From assembly GCA_009823505.1 (NCBI GenBank), contig VZQC01012376.1, positions 367,378 to 431,377 of the forward strand: a DNA stretch of 64,000 nucleotides, given 5' to 3'. This stretch comes from Rhizomys pruinosus (lineage: Eukaryota > Chordata > Mammalia > Rodentia > Spalacidae). The translations under genes were made by a program, and so were the position numbers. This document shows, one piece after another, positions 11,086-22,869 of the stretch. The notes below the pieces were generated by a model. The model saw only the letters and a program-made list of their open reading frames with translations. It was not told the DNA's origin and made no database searches. Numbering within the stretch: position 1 is the first letter of the stretch; every line of letters begins with the position of its first letter.

Positions 11086-12579
11086 GTAGGTTAGTGAGAG
11101 AATAGAAGCAACCTGGTACAGAAAAGAAGTTGAGGGCAGCACTGACTGGGAGTGCTCACAGCCAGGGGAACTCCCCAGATAAGCTGCCTTTCAACCTGCA
11201 CCCAGTGTGGCTGAGGGTACCTAGGAGAGAACACACAGAGTCCCAGCTCCAATGTCTTCCTAAACTGCACACATATTACCAAGCAAATTGAAAAAAACAA
11301 AAAGAGGAGTTTTGTTTAATTGTAAGAAGCAGGAAAAAAAAAAAGAAAATTATCCAATGGGGCTACACTGGGAAGAGGGACGAAGAGGTCAGGGTACACC
11401 CCGAGTCCATCTTCAGGGTCCTGAGATGAGGGTGGGCTTCAAACAGAAAGCAAGAAATTTTCATGACTGAACAGGGCTGCAAGGTGTGGTCCCCTGTCCA
11501 CCACAGTCTTCTTCGCTCCAAGTCTCTTCTGAAAAATCAGTCTCTCTTGTGCAAGGTCTTCTGACAAGCTGTAAATCTTTCCCCAAGGACTTCAGTCCTT
11601 TCCTCTCCCAGCAGGAGATTCCTGGGGAAATACTAATTGCTTGGGATCCAGTCTTTCAACAGTCTAATAGCCAAAGAGGGGTGCCCAGGTGCCTATTTAA
11701 AATAAATTCATTCATTCTTGAGAGACACAAATAGGAACATTATGAACAACACAATTTATGCTAAGTTTCTGTTGTGGATAATTTCAAAGAAATACAAAAA
11801 TAAGAAGAATCCTATCAATTTTCTTAACTTTTTACTTAGATTGTTACAGACTTATATGGCACTGTAAGAAAAAATACAGAAAGACCCTCGATGCCCCTGA
11901 TCACATTTCTCCCAATACTAACTTTTGCAATGCTATAGAATGATATGAAATGAATGCATTAACATTAATAAATGTATCCAGAACTCATCATTTAGTGCAT
12001 ATGCATTAGCTTGTGGGTTTAGTTTTATATAATTAATAATATATATAATTTTATGGTATTTATGGGGCCAGCACCAAAGTTAAGGCACGGAAGAATTCTA
12101 TTCCAGGGATTCCTCATTTTATTCTCCCTACCCTTTCCCCTCCTTCATAGACCCTGGAAACTACTCATCTATCATTCATGTCTACAACATGTAATTTTAA
12201 ATAGTTGCACAAATTAATGTTAATACTCCTTAGAAATACATACATGTTATATAAATATATTATTGTATGATAAAGACAGATAGATAAAGTATACAGATAA
12301 AGCAAGCAAGGACAATTACCAGAGATACAGATGGACATTATATACTGACAAGAATGTTCATCCACCAAGAAGACACAAAAATCTTACACATGTATGGACC
12401 GAAAAGCATAAACTTATAGCATGTGTCTAAACTTCTATGAAGTCTAAATTTCATAGAAAAGACAAGCAGGGAATCATGTGAGTCTGGTTGAGGGACTTCC
12501 CCACCCCACTTCCTTAATTGCTAGATGGCACAAAGAAACAAATGATGTAACCAGTCAATAGTCTAGCTGGCATATGTGG
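11086..12579. other. unique or too-diverged sequence, AT-rich after 11,750
   Basis: No exon-like frame was recognised. The AT-rich half (11,750-12,400) may be old L1 but I cannot align it with confidence. Confidence 0.45.
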
Positions 12580-13300
12580 AACATGAACCAACCACAGAAG
12601 AATATGTTATTTTCGAGTGTATATGAAGCATTCAACAAAACAGATTCTATACTAGAACAAAAGGAAAGAAATGGAAAATAAACATGATTGAAACATAATC
12701 ATGAAACATCATTCATGATTAGCCATCTAAGTGCCAACTGTAGCTATAGCCAGACATCACTACACAACAATCAAAACGGCTAAAGTGAAAAACTTTAAAT
12801 GGTGACTATCTATGATATGCTATACCAAATACTGCCAGTGATACAGAGAAGCTGGATCAGTCACTTGTTGCTGGTGGGAATGTAAAAATCCCCATTCTTA
12901 AAATTAGTTTGGTCAGTTTATTGGGTTCTCGCAAAGCTAAATATGCACTTTTTGTAAGACACACAAATTGTACTCCTGGGTCTGTATCCTGCCAAATCAA
13001 AACTTATGTTCATGCAAACACCTGTGCAGAAATGTTCACAGCAGCTTTGCTCCTAATAGCCCAAAACTGGAACCAACTCAAAGTTTTTCAATGGGTGAAT
13101 GGTTTAACAAATTGCCTGTATCTCTACTGTGGAATACTAGTCGGTAATATAAAGGAACAGCCTAAGGGTATAGCAGCGACTTGGGCTTCAAGGACATTGA
13201 GTAAGTAAAACAAGTAAGTAAAACAAAATAATATATGATACTTGACCTTATTTCCATAAAATTCTAGACATTTTAAAGGGAAAATATTGCGATGTTTGTG
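12580..13300 (+). mobile_element. ancient L1 (L1M-type) ORF2 3' end
   Basis: The order of phrases is the 3' end of an L1 ORF2: 'ttgctggtgggaatgtaaa', 'ttctcgcaaagctaaatatgc', 'tgttcacagcagctttgctcc', 'caaaactggaaccaactcaaa', 'gggtgaatggtttaacaaat', 'ggaatactagtcggtaat'. Stops and indels throughout show it is a fossil. 'ccataaaattctagac' near 13,260 continues the match. Confidence 0.85.
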
Positions 13301-13499
13301 CTAACTCCCAAGCCTGTCTGTAGGGAACATGATTCTGAAACAGATGGAGCCCACCATCCCAGCACCTGGCTTGCCTTTGTGCATACTTCCTTTGTTATTT
13401 GGGGTCATTTCCCCTTCAAGAGGGTATGGTTCTGAATCAAAGCCAATATATCTAAAGCAATTATGAAACAAATTCTAGACTCACAGAGTGTGAAAGGGA

Positions 13500-13800
13500 A
13501 GAAGCCTTAGAGATCATCTAGTTCAGCAATTCCTAGCCCTGGATGAACAGCAGACTCACCTGAGAAGCTTTCAAATAGACTGATGCCTGGATGTCTCCCC
13601 AGGGTCCTATTTTAATTGGTTGGAAGGGGTATCACTATTTTTTAAAAAGCTCCTCAAGTGATTCTAAAGCGCAGTCAGGTTTAAGACCCCCTGACAAATC
13701 CAAGTTCCTTATTTTATAGATGAAAAATCTTCAGGCTCCAGAGGTGAAATAAACGATCCAGAGTAGATCACATGGCTGAACCGTGTGGCAGTTCTCCTCA
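13500..13800 (+). mobile_element. ancient SINE split by a MER5A-like DNA element
   Basis: 13,523-13,690 has the MER5-type order: 'cagcaattcctagccctgg...cagactcacctgagaagctt', then 'aaagctcctcaagtgattctaaagcgcagtcaggtttaagacc'. The flanks 'ccttagagatcatctagttc' and 'cttattttatagatgaaaaatc' read as the two halves of an older MIR-like element, which suggests insertion of the DNA transposon into it. Confidence 0.6.
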
Positions 13801-15408
13801 GTCCTAGGGCCTCTCCTCCTACTTAGGTGATGCTGGCACTTTTGCTGTCACATCTCTCCTTCTCACAAGCTTTCAGACCAGAAGAACAATTACACTTACA
13901 GAATAAGGATAACAAGGCACCTTGACAGAAAACGAAGCACATAGACTTCGAAAACTGAGACAGGAACACCAGGCATTTTCCTTCTTCTGGACCAGCAGAG
14001 GCTCCTCCAAGGATGACTGAGCACTCATTTCTCAGGATCTCATTACTGACAGCCATGCTACAAACTTGAGCACAGGGAGGGCTACTGAACTCTCGCATCT
14101 GTTCAACATAACTCATTAAAGTATTCCCAAATTTCATAGATCTTAATCTGTTACTGTCGGCACCTATTGGATCTCCATTTGCACCCAATTTATCTCTGCC
14201 TTTTACAAGGAACGAGAACAAACAGCCCCTGCTCTTTTCACTTTTAAGGTTGCTTATTTACAATTGCATTTTAGTACAAATTGGCCCATTTATTCATTAG
14301 TTGTAATGTGTCCCTTTCAATGTGTAGTTATCATCAAAGATGTTGTCATCATTCACCAGAGCATTCTGGGTATCTTCGTGTTATTCAACATGGTTCGTAG
14401 CAGAATGGAAGTGGGAGTAGGGGTGAGGGTGTGGAAAGAAAGAGTGTGCATTACGGAAGTTAGAGCAGCAACAGACCTTGCTCCTGGCATTTAGGGAGCT
14501 CCTGGTATGTACTGGTACAGGACAGGTAAATCAGGGGGCTATTGCCCAGTTGCTCTGTGATGCACAGGTTAAGCCTCAAATGTCTAACCTGAACAGGAAT
14601 GAAAGATCCTGCTGGTAGATCCTGCCATTTTTTTGGTGTTCTTACTATTGAGAAATAAGATGCATTCAGTTTTGTTTCTCAGATGCAATGTTTATAACAA
14701 GGGTGTTTGTATTTAGAATATTTATCAGAGCACATTAATTGTGTCATTTTGAGTTCATGTGCTGTCATTGCTCTCTGATGCTCCTTTCTCTCTTTTTAAG
14801 TTGAAATGGTTTCTTTTCTTTAATCCAAGTGAAATGATGCATAGTATTAAAGGAAGAAAGCTTGAGAAGGGATGTCTCCCTGAAGGCAGCCTACACTACT
14901 GGGAAGATGGGATTTGAGCCAGAGGCCCTGGGCATGGATCTGGCAGTTACTTGCCTTACAGCTAACTCTCTCCTTTAGAATGGCTGTTATTCACACAACT
15001 AGGTTAAATGACTGAATGAGACATGTCTTCCTGAGTTAAATATCAACTTCAGAATGAATTTTTTTTAAAGAGAATTCAGAGACTGGCTAAAATCGTGAGA
15101 CCGTTTCTAGTAAAGCTTAATCAGAACTCAAGGTCACCTCTCCTTCTTAGAATTAGCAGGCTACTAAATCTCGTCTTCTTGTAGCACTGATAACTTATTC
15201 ACCTTTGTACCCTCATTCATTTTGTTTAATCATTCAGCCATATGCCCATCCACCTTCCCAGTCACTCTACAACCCCTATCCTTTCTACATTTTCAGGATT
15301 TCTGGAATTAGGGAAGCATTATTAAAGCAAGCACTCTGCTAAACACAACAGAGCTCAAAATGCTAATGCATCAGGGCTGTACTGACATTCAGCTTTCATG
15401 AGCCATTT
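13801..15408. other. unique intergenic sequence, no gene seen
   Basis: The longest minus-strand open frame (13,823-14,221) has no recognisable domain, and no splice or promoter logic supports it. A weak MIR-like stretch lies around 14,920-15,020. Confidence 0.5.
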
Positions 15409-15573
15409 ATTTATTTTTTTTTTGGTCTTTGGTCTTTTTGAGACAGGGTCTCCATGTAGCCCCAGCTGGCCTGGAACTTACTCTGTAGACCAGGCTGGCC
15501 TTGAACTCACAAAGATCCACCTGCCTCTGCCTCCCAAGTGCTAGGATTAAAGGCATGCGCCACCACACCTGGC
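15409..15573 (-). mobile_element. B1 SINE
   Basis: Full-length antisense B1: a T-rich tail, then 'gagacagggtctccatgtagccccagctgg', ending '...ccaccacacctggc'. It is flanked by a perfect 13-bp target duplication tcatgagccattt (15,396-15,408 and 15,574-15,586). Confidence 0.95.
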
Positions 15574-15789
15574 TCATGAGCCATTTTGATACATTTATAA
15601 TATATATGTGTATTTGTATATTTATGCATTTATGTAAGAACATAAAGATAGGCAGGGTTATATTGACTTTTTGCTTTTGATTTTCTTTTGTGTATGTGTG
15701 TGCATGTTCATGAGCATACAGGTGTATGTACATGTGGGATTTTCCATGCATATGTGTATGGAGGCTGGAAGACAACCTCAAGTGTCATT

Positions 15790-16012
15790 CCTGTGACACT
15801 GTCCACCTTTTCATAAGACAGGTTATCCCATTGGATTGGAACCCACCAAGTATCCTAGTCTGTCTGGCATAGATCCACCTCTGCCCTCAGCTCTGAGACT
15901 GTAAGCCTGAGACATTTCACCCAGAATTTTTTCCATGTGTTCTGAGAATCAAACTTGGTTCCTTGTACTTGGAAGGCAAGCACTTTATGAGCTGAGACAT
16001 CTCCCGGCCTCT
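15790..16012 (-). mobile_element. B4/ID-B1-type fusion SINE
   Basis: The antisense order ends with an ID/tRNA-like head: 'gaatcaaacttggttccttgtacttggaaggcaagcactttatgagctgagacatctcccggcc'. It is diverged. The G/T-rich stretch upstream (15,690-15,770) is its decayed 3' tail. Confidence 0.65.
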
Positions 16013-17043
16013 TTCTTTTGACTGTAAAGAAAATATTTGATATGAGTCCTTAGTCCCATTCTGAGCCCTCAGGACTGTGCTTACAGCAATGGGAACTTAA
16101 GGCACAGCCCTAAAGCTGACATGTGATCCAAGATACTGCTGTCTTTGTCTGGGTAAGAGAATTTCTGAACCCAAAGTTAATTTCAGCTTTAAAACAGCAG
16201 ACTAATGTATTCTGGGTGAGTGGAGGAACGTCTAGTCTAGGAATATCACATTGGGAGCAAGAAGCCCAGTAGAACATTCACATAGTGAATGAATGAGCAA
16301 TGCTTTAACTAGGAAGTACATTTCATATGTGCTTCAAGGGAAGATAATTTGGAAATTATAATGAAGAGCTGTTATTTACTTTAAAAATGCTGACTGACAC
16401 CTACCTAATCAACCGAGTGCTGAAAACACTGGGACATACATTTCCAAAGAAAGAATGGGTAAGCACCAAAGGCCAAATGCCAGACAATTTTTATACGTGC
16501 ACCTAGCAATTTTGTTAGGTTAAGAACAATAATGTGCCTGTGCCACCTTTTAATGAATTACGTACAAAAATAAGGCACTTTAAATGCATTATCTCTTGCT
16601 CTTACCATCGCAGGTGTTTTACTTCCATTTTAGAGTTAAGGAAATGGAGAAAGTGATTTAATGACCTGGTCAAGGTTAGAATTCCTGTCGAATTCTTGCT
16701 GTATCCTTGGCTAACTCGCCTAGTTTTGCAGATGCTTTCTGACTATGAAGAGTCACTGATGCTATAAACCAGTGCATCATTATAAAGGATCTTAACATTA
16801 TTTTAAATTAGACCTTAGGGAGAAATTTGCAACGATAATTATATCATTGAAAGTTTTTTTTGCACAAATTGTGTAAAATTTCCAAGTGAGTTATAAGGAA
16901 GTAAGAGTATGGAACTTGGAACTGGGGTCCTGTGTTCCAGCATACTTGGAGGACCATGGGGAGAACATGATGAGGAGACACTAAAGACGACTACCTCCTC
17001 TCCTTGAAAGGGAACCTTCCATTTCAGCACTCGGAGCTCTGTG
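16013..17043. other. mostly unique sequence with one MIR remnant
   Basis: 16,585-16,730 ('ttttacttccattttagagttaaggaaatggagaaag', then 'gacctggtcaaggttagaatt') is a plus-strand MIR remnant. The rest shows no repeat or gene. Confidence 0.55.
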
Positions 17044-17440
17044 TTGTGGAGCTGGGAAGATAGCTCACCTGGTACAGTGCTTGCTGTACATCAAGGAAGA
17101 GCTGAGTTTCCATCCCCGGAACCCACATAATCCAAGCAGGGTTGAAGGAACCTGTAATCCCAGTGCTGGCCAGGCAGACACAGACATCTCCTGGGGGTTT
17201 CCTGGGCATCCAGTCCAGCCAAACAGTCGGCTTCAGATCCAGAGGGAAAACTTGTCTCAGAATAATAATAATAATAATAATAATAACAATAATAATAATA
17301 AGTAGAGAAGCAATTAAGGGAAAAGATGCTGATGGCAACCTCTAGGCTTAATATGAGCTTCCTGGGTGAGTGCATCTACTCACACGTATGTGTACACGTG
17401 TGTATACTACACACATGTACACATGTATGTAAATAAAAAA
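17044..17440 (+). mobile_element. B4/ID-B1-type fusion SINE with (AAT)n tract
   Basis: A tRNA-like head 'gagctgggaagatagctcacctgg' is followed by 'gtttccatccccggaaccca', then a B1-like piece 'cctgtaatcccagtgctggccaggcagacacagacatc'. The (AAT)n at 17,261-17,301 lies in the internal A-rich spacer, and the element ends in a G/T/CA-rich tail. Confidence 0.8.
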
Positions 17441-17451
17441 TAAAATATAGG

Positions 17452-17650
17452 GTCAGTAAGGTGGCTTGAGGATAGAGGCATCTTTTACCCAGCCTGATGC
17501 CCTGAGTTTGATCCCCAAATCTACGTGATGGAAAGAGAGAACTGGCTCCCCAAAATTGTCTTCTAGTCTCTACATACACCTTGGAGGGTGTATGTGCATG
17601 AGTACAGAAATACACATAGACACACGCAATTAATAAATGTTAAATTTTTA
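17452..17650 (+). mobile_element. B4 SINE
   Basis: The order 'gggtcagtaaggtggcttgagg...cagcctgatgccctgagtttgatcccc...gaaagagagaactggctccccaaaattgtcttct' and an A-rich 3' end match the B4 layout. It follows the previous SINE after about 11 bp. Confidence 0.8.
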
Positions 17651-18595
17651 AAGTAGAAAAATAAAAAAATTTAAAAGAAAGTTTCATCCTCCTAGAAACT
17701 CCTGTTTGTGGAAAACTGGAATGGTTGGTCATTGTGACTTTTAACCTGTTCCTGGTTCCCACTAAAAGCAGAACAGGACTTGGTAAAGGTTGCATGCTCA
17801 GTCCTGACAGTATACTGCAAGGTGTTTGCAACGGCCTCATCTTGCAGGTGAAAATAGTGCGGATACATCCAAGGTGACCCCACACGAGACACAAGAATCT
17901 CAAACCCCTGATTTTCCTCTATGCTGCACACTAGAAAACACTGCCTTTGTGGTCCTGCAGAAGTGGTCCCTGGGCCTTGAACTGGGTCTGCTAAAGTATT
18001 CCCCAGTCACAATTAGAACACAATCAGATGTCAATTTGTAGAGGCACAGCCTGGTTAATGTGGCAAAGAGTTCCAGCTGCTGGGTGTTACCATCACTGTC
18101 TTTACTTTATGGGAGGAAGATGGGTAACTTGCCTGGAAGTGGGTGGGAGGGGAAGATTCTTCAGGAGCCTGCCTGCCCTGCTTTATTATTAGGTTAATTG
18201 AAACTATAAAAGCAAACTCAGATTTGCATTAAAGCCCTGCCTAGCAGATGGTGACAAGTTCCCAGCATCATAAAAAGAGGATTGAAAGTTATAAAGCGTT
18301 TTGAGCTCATCTGTTCCAGAATGAGGAAGAAAAGGCATTGTGGGAGAAGGCCTGCACCCTTCTTACCCTGTGAATAAACTTCTGGGGCTGCACAACCAAG
18401 CCTCGAACCACACATCTCTTTCTCTTAAGACACATAAAATCTACAACTGGGATAGGTTGTTCTCACCAGAAGTTAAGCCCCAGCAATGGTCATAACATCT
18501 TTCTTTTTGGCTCCATCTTAAGGAATATTCTGCATCAACTTCCTCTGGATAAATGAGAGTTACATTCAGTCCTCTTTATGTCTCATCATGCCATT
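17651..18595. other. unique intergenic sequence, no gene seen
   Basis: No repeat or exon-like frame was recognised. Confidence 0.5.
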
Positions 18596-18960
18596 TGTAT
18601 TACTTACTTTTGTGTCACTATAACCAAATTGCTGGCACAAAGAATTAAGGGAGGAAGGATTTATCTTAACTCACAGTTTCAGAGGCTTCTGTCTTTGGTT
18701 GTTGGTGCACAAGACACCATTGCAACAGTTAATACTGATTGTCAACTAAATGGGGTTTAGAATCACCATGGAAACAAATCTCTGGGCATATTTGTGACAA
18801 GAGTCCCCAGACTGTGTTACTTATTTTTAGATTATTTTGTTGCAGTAAGGAAGTAATTCAGACAGTCATGAAGACAGACATGTGTGGCAGAGAACTTTAA
18901 GGCTGAGCAAGAAGAAGAGAATGAGAGAGAGGAAGTGACTGGGAATAATACAATTCTAAG
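18596..18960. mobile_element. head-to-head partial LTRs
   Basis: 18,596-18,718 starts 'tgtattacttacttttgtg' and reads as the antisense LTR family ('ggaaggatttatcttaactcacagtttcagagg'). From about 18,728 'gttaatactgattgtcaac...gtttagaatcaccatggaaac' reads in sense, like the LTR at 9,589. A sense-like 3' end ('ttttgttgcagtaaggaagtaattcagac') follows near 18,860. The two pieces are in opposite orientation. Confidence 0.5.
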
Positions 18961-19124
18961 GACTTTCTGCTAGTGACTTATTCCCTTCATCTGTCCCTAC
19001 TTTCAAATTTCCAGAGCCTCTTGAACTGAGACTATCATCTGAGGATCAAGCATTCTACTCATGAGCTTATGTGGGACATTATCTACTTAAATTGTAAAGA
19101 ATTCTATATTATTCACTACAGCTT

Positions 19125-19435
19125 GGCATGTAACAAACAAGAAATCTGAGCAGTTTCAAGAATGGGAGTCACTGCTCACAGTTCTGGAAGCTGAAAATGA
19201 AAGATGAAAGTGCTAGCCTATTTTCTGGTTTCTCTGTGGGAACTCTCTGCCTCTTCTAACTATGTCTATAAATGGTGGAAGACGTGAGGTTTCTACTTAG
19301 GGTCTCTTTTAAAAATTCATTCATGAGTGCTCTTCATTCATGGCCTAATGACCTCACAAAAGCCTCACCTCCAGATGTTATCACACTGAGGATTAGGGTC
19401 TCCGAATATGAATTTCAAGATGAGAAAGAAATAGT
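19125..19435 (-). mobile_element. MLT1/MaLR LTR remnant, antisense
   Basis: Phrases in order: 'ctcacagttctggaagctg', 'attttctggtttctctgtggg', 'catggcctaatgacctcacaaaagcctcacctccagatgttatcacactgaggattagg'. This is the antisense layout of old mammalian MaLR LTRs. There is no clear target duplication. Confidence 0.7.
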
Positions 19436-20216
19436 CAGTGTGATAGAGAAATCAAGAGGGAAGTGAGATGGAAGCATCTCCCTTGCTTTCATAGTGCCAG
19501 AGGATGCTGTGCACATTGCTGCAGGAGAGAAGTCATCAATAATCTTACCCATGAGCCCTGTGAGCTACAGTGCCAGCCTTACAGGCCAGATGTGCTCACT
19601 GATGCCACAGTAGCAATATTGTTATGGGGAGAACCAACCACTTTTGAAATGAATTTAAGACCCATCCTACAGGAAGGAATTCACGGCTGATATAGTTACC
19701 CCAGCCAAAAGCCCATGGCTGGGGAGGCTATAGGACCTGATGGGGAACTCACCACTGTTGATTTGCTAAATGTGCAAGATGTCAACATGGCTTCTAAACA
19801 CTTGGGTTTGTATCCCATAAATTAGTGCCGTTCTCAGTGTTGGTCAAAAAAGTTTCTTTGCAGTGGATGATGGTAATGCCGAGATTCATAATTGCTTAAA
19901 GAGTTGAAACGAAATGACCTTTGAGTTCTTGGCCCTAAATGAGACATCTGTATCATCCCTTCTGAGGTTGAAGGAACATAATGGAAGAGGAAGTGGAAAG
20001 AATGTTAGAGCTGGAGGAAAGAGAAGAGTACTGTGAAGTGCTGTCTTCTGGACGTGATGTGGATGCTGCATTCCTATACTCACAGAAGCTATGATGATCT
20101 GCACAAGCTCATGTGAATGGAGTTGGTCAACATGCCATCATAAACTTTCCAAGTCTCCTGAAGCCCCGCCTCCCTCTAAGGAGCTTTTATCAGTTACTGG
20201 TTTCTGGGGGTGGGGT
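19436..20216. other. unique intergenic sequence, no gene seen
   Basis: No repeat or exon-like frame was recognised. Confidence 0.5.
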
Positions 20217-20267
20217 CATTTTCTTCAGTATTACAGCCACTGTAACACTGTAATACTGAAGAAAATG
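20217..20267. repeat. perfect 20-bp hairpin
   Basis: cattttcttcagtattacag (20,217-20,236) and its exact reverse complement (20,248-20,267) flank an 11-nt loop. It lies about 100 bp before a B1. Stem length and loop size are small for a pre-miRNA, and I see no MADE1-type termini. Confidence 0.95.
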
Positions 20268-20369
20268 CCCAATCCTGCACGCATGATCATATAAGCAAAC
20301 CCAATCAAACTCAGTGGGTCTCATAAAAACAAACCAGCCAAACAAAAGGACATGAAAATAGGAGGAGGA

Positions 20370-20515
20370 GCTGGGCGTGGTGGCGCATGCCTTTAATCCT
20401 AGCACTTGGGAGGCAAAGGCAGGCAGATCTTTGTGAGTTCAAGGCCAGCCTGGTCTACAGAGTGAGTTCCAGGACAGCTGGGGCTACAGGGAGACCCTGC
20501 CTTGAAAAGACAAAA
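20370..20515 (+). mobile_element. B1 SINE
   Basis: Full-length B1: 'gctgggcgtggtggcgcatgcc' to '...gagaccctgccttgaaaagac' plus an A-run. It is flanked by near-identical A-rich duplications (aaaataggaggagga before, aaaatagggggagga after). Confidence 0.95.
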
Positions 20516-20527
20516 AAAAATAGGGGG

Positions 20528-20757
20528 AGGAGAGGCAGGAGAGATGGCTCATCAGTTGAGAGCACTGGCTGTTTTTGCACAGAAGACCAGGGTTCAAATC
20601 CCAGCACCCACATGGCAGCTAACAACTATCTGTTACTCCAGTTCCAGGGTATCTGAACCCCCCTTCTGTCCTCCATCAGCATTGCATGACATAGGTGCAC
20701 ATACATGCATGCAAACATAACTCTCATACACATAAAATAAAATAATAAATAAATAAT
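20528..20757 (+). mobile_element. B2/B3-type SINE (older)
   Basis: tRNA-like head 'gagatggctcatcagttgagagcactggc', B-box-like 'gggttcaaatcccag', then 'aactccagttccaggg', and the lineage tail 'gcattgcatgacataggtgcacatacatgc', closing with (AATA)n. It is mildly diverged from the youngest copies. Confidence 0.9.
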
Positions 20758-20775
20758 TTTAAAAAGAGAAAATAG

Positions 20776-20878
20776 GGCCAGGTGTGGTAGCACACACCTT
20801 TAATCCCAGCACTCCAAAGGCAGAGGCAGGTGGATCTCTGTGAGTTCAAGGCTAGCTGGGACTAAAGGGAGGCCCTGT

Positions 20879-20880
<2 letters not shown>
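20776..20880 (+). mobile_element. B1 SINE with internal deletion
   Basis: It starts 'gccaggtgtggtagcacacacc'. The second half lacks the usual 'ctggtctacagagtgagttccaggac' segment and passes straight from 'caaggctagctgg' to 'gaggccctgtc'. The A-tail position is occupied by a long (GA)n. Confidence 0.9.

Positions 20881-20929
<49 letters not shown>
20881..20929 (+). repeat. (GA)n microsatellite grown at a B1 3' end
   Basis: A run of 49 bp with no interruption directly follows the B1 terminal 'ccctgtcg'. SINE tails are well-known seeds for microsatellites. Confidence 0.98.
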
Positions 20930-20932
<3 letters not shown>

Positions 20933-20966
20933 GGAAGGGGGTCTATAGAAGTGTCAAAAATTAAAT

Positions 20967-21058
20967 TTAGGCTGGATGTGTTGTCACATGCCTTTAATTT
21001 TAGCACTCGTGAGATAGGAGGAGGTGGATCTCTGTGAGCTTGATGGCAGGCTGGTTAA
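20967..21058 (+). mobile_element. B1 SINE fragment
   Basis: 'ggctggatgtgttgtcacatgcctttaattttagcactc...gtggatctctgtgagcttgatggcaggctggtt' is a diverged B1 lacking its last third. Confidence 0.8.
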
Positions 21059-21209
21059 AAAAGAAGAGACGATTAAATTTAAAGGGAGAAAAAAGACATT
21101 TCGGTTGATGGCACCATCGTCCTGCCTTTCATTGTTCTGGACAGTGCCCACCTTGTTGTTCTTCCATGACTACACCTTCTTCTTGAGAGTCTCAGACAGC
21201 AGATTCACC

Positions 21210-21530
21210 TCCTCTATCATAGTTCAAGTCATTATGATGAGATACTACAGACTAGGCTGCTTTCAAGGCACAGGACTATGTATCTCACAGCTGGAAGTTG
21301 AAGAGCAGGCCCTTTTCCAGGTGGAAAACTGCTGACTTCTCATTGTATTCTCACGCAGTGGAGAGAAGAGAGGAAGCAAGATCTTTTGCTTCTTAAAGGT
21401 CACTAATCTCACTCAGGAAGGAATTGCCCTCATCACTTAATTTAATCTTTATTATTTCCCAAAACCCCAACTCCAAATACCACCACATTGGAGGTTAAAA
21501 GTTCAATATGTGAATTTTGCATGGACACAG
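21210..21530 (-). mobile_element. MLT1/MaLR LTR remnant, antisense
   Basis: Order of phrases: 'gtatctcacagctggaagttg', 'tgctgacttctcattgtattctcacgcagtggagagaagag', 'ctaatctcactcaggaaggaattgccctcatcac', 'aataccaccacattggaggttaaaag', 'atatgtgaattttgcatggacaca'. This is a clear antisense MLT1-like layout. Confidence 0.8.
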
Positions 21531-21751
21531 CACTTCCTTTGTCTCTGTCTGTTTCACCTGCCACTTTGCATTGCCCTTTTCATAACTATCTGACCCAGAG
21601 GAGTGGGACATAATGAACTGGGTCATGTTCTCTGTCCATGCTGAATGTTTCTTGGTGTCTCTACACACCTCTACCCCTCCCTCACTTTCAGAGGATCATT
21701 CTTTTTGTACGCAGACTCTTTCAGCCATCAAGTGTGAGGATGTTCCTATTT

Positions 21752-21759
<8 letters not shown>

Positions 21760-21821
<62 letters not shown>

Positions 21822-21850
21822 CTGTAAGACAGACAGACAGACAGACACAC
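21760..21850. repeat. (TC)n then (GACA)n microsatellites
   Basis: (TC)n at 21,760-21,816 is followed by a short tctttctttctg bridge and (GACA)n at 21,828-21,850. The Ser/Leu and Arg/Glu peptides in overlapping frames are artefacts. Confidence 0.97.
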
Positions 21851-22315
21851 ACACTTCTGGACAAGTTATTCTCTTCCACATCTTTTCTCTTTGTTCTTTT
21901 GTGTCTGGCTCTCCTGTCTGTGCACATTGCTTGGGAACTCTTCCCCCTATAGTGCCATCCCTCTTACTCTGCCTGTACCACTGTCTCAGGCCTCTCTATG
22001 GACTATACCCTTCTTGCAGCATCTGCTTTCTTGTCTCTTCATTTCTGCCATTTTACTTAAGTGTCATCCACTTCACCCTCTCTTGGCCTACACAGGGCTG
22101 TTGAAATAGTCGGGATCTACTTGTTTACTTGCAAACACTTGCTGTAGAAGTCACAATGTGAATTTTGCTTCTTCCTTTAGGCTGTCTATGGGCACCAACA
22201 AAGACACAATGAGCTCGCAGCACTCTGAAGATGTCTCTATAAACCAACAAGAAATGTAGAAAAAAAAATAAAAAGGTTGTTAAAGGGTGAGTCTGCTTCT
22301 AACCTTATGTTCTTT

Positions 22316-22563
22316 TTTTTTTTAATTTTTTTTATTATTTATTTTTGCATGTGTATGAATGTATTGTCTGCATGCAGGTCTGTGCACCCGTGTCGTGCAA
22401 TGCCGCGGAGGTCAGAAGAGGGTCTCGGATTCCCCTGGAACTGGAGTTCTCCTGGAATTAGAGTTACAGACGGTTCTTAGCCGCGATGTGGGTGCTGGGG
22501 ATCGAACCCGGGTCCTCTGCAAGAGCGTCGGCGCTCTTAACCACTAGGCCATCTCTCCAGCCC
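22316..22563 (-). mobile_element. B2/B3-type SINE, young
   Basis: Complete antisense copy with a 17-bp perfect target duplication ctaaccttatgttcttt (22,299-22,315 and 22,564-22,580). In the sense strand it carries an intact A-box region and B box (gggttcgatccc). It ends in an A/T-rich tail. Confidence 0.97.
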
Positions 22564-22869
22564 CTAACCTTATGTTCTTTGAAAGCAAGGCACTCTTTTT
22601 AGTCATCCTGATGTTCAGTGTGGCAAGACAGGCATTCGGAAAATGTTCTTCTGCCTAATAGTGAAAGAATGATAGAATGACATTTCCAGGAAGATTGCCA
22701 TGAAGATGCATATATAAGGAGACCGACCAAACCCCCATGCCTTCTTGTTGGTTAAGGTCATACCTACTACCCTGTCATTTAAAATGCCCTAATGAGTTGT
22801 CCCTTTAGAATAAATCACAGTGCAAATTCAGTCCTGTAGGATGTGACGAGAACAAAAGGCAGGAGCAGG

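Noticed and set aside
13823..14221. 132-codon minus-strand frame as a gene
   Set aside because: No known motif, no promoter or splice evidence, composition like flanking DNA.
17081..17345. Poly-Asn or poly-Ile encoding frames
   Set aside because: They cross the (AAT)n in a B4-type SINE.
20217..20267. Pre-miRNA hairpin
   Set aside because: The 20-bp perfect stem is shorter than usual and there is no extended lower stem; kept only as a hairpin.
22359..22547. Recurrent short peptides of the type MYCLHAGLCTRVVQ at about 22.4, 28.2, 39.6, 49.8 and 58.8 kb as a gene family
   Set aside because: All are the same frame of antisense B2 SINEs.
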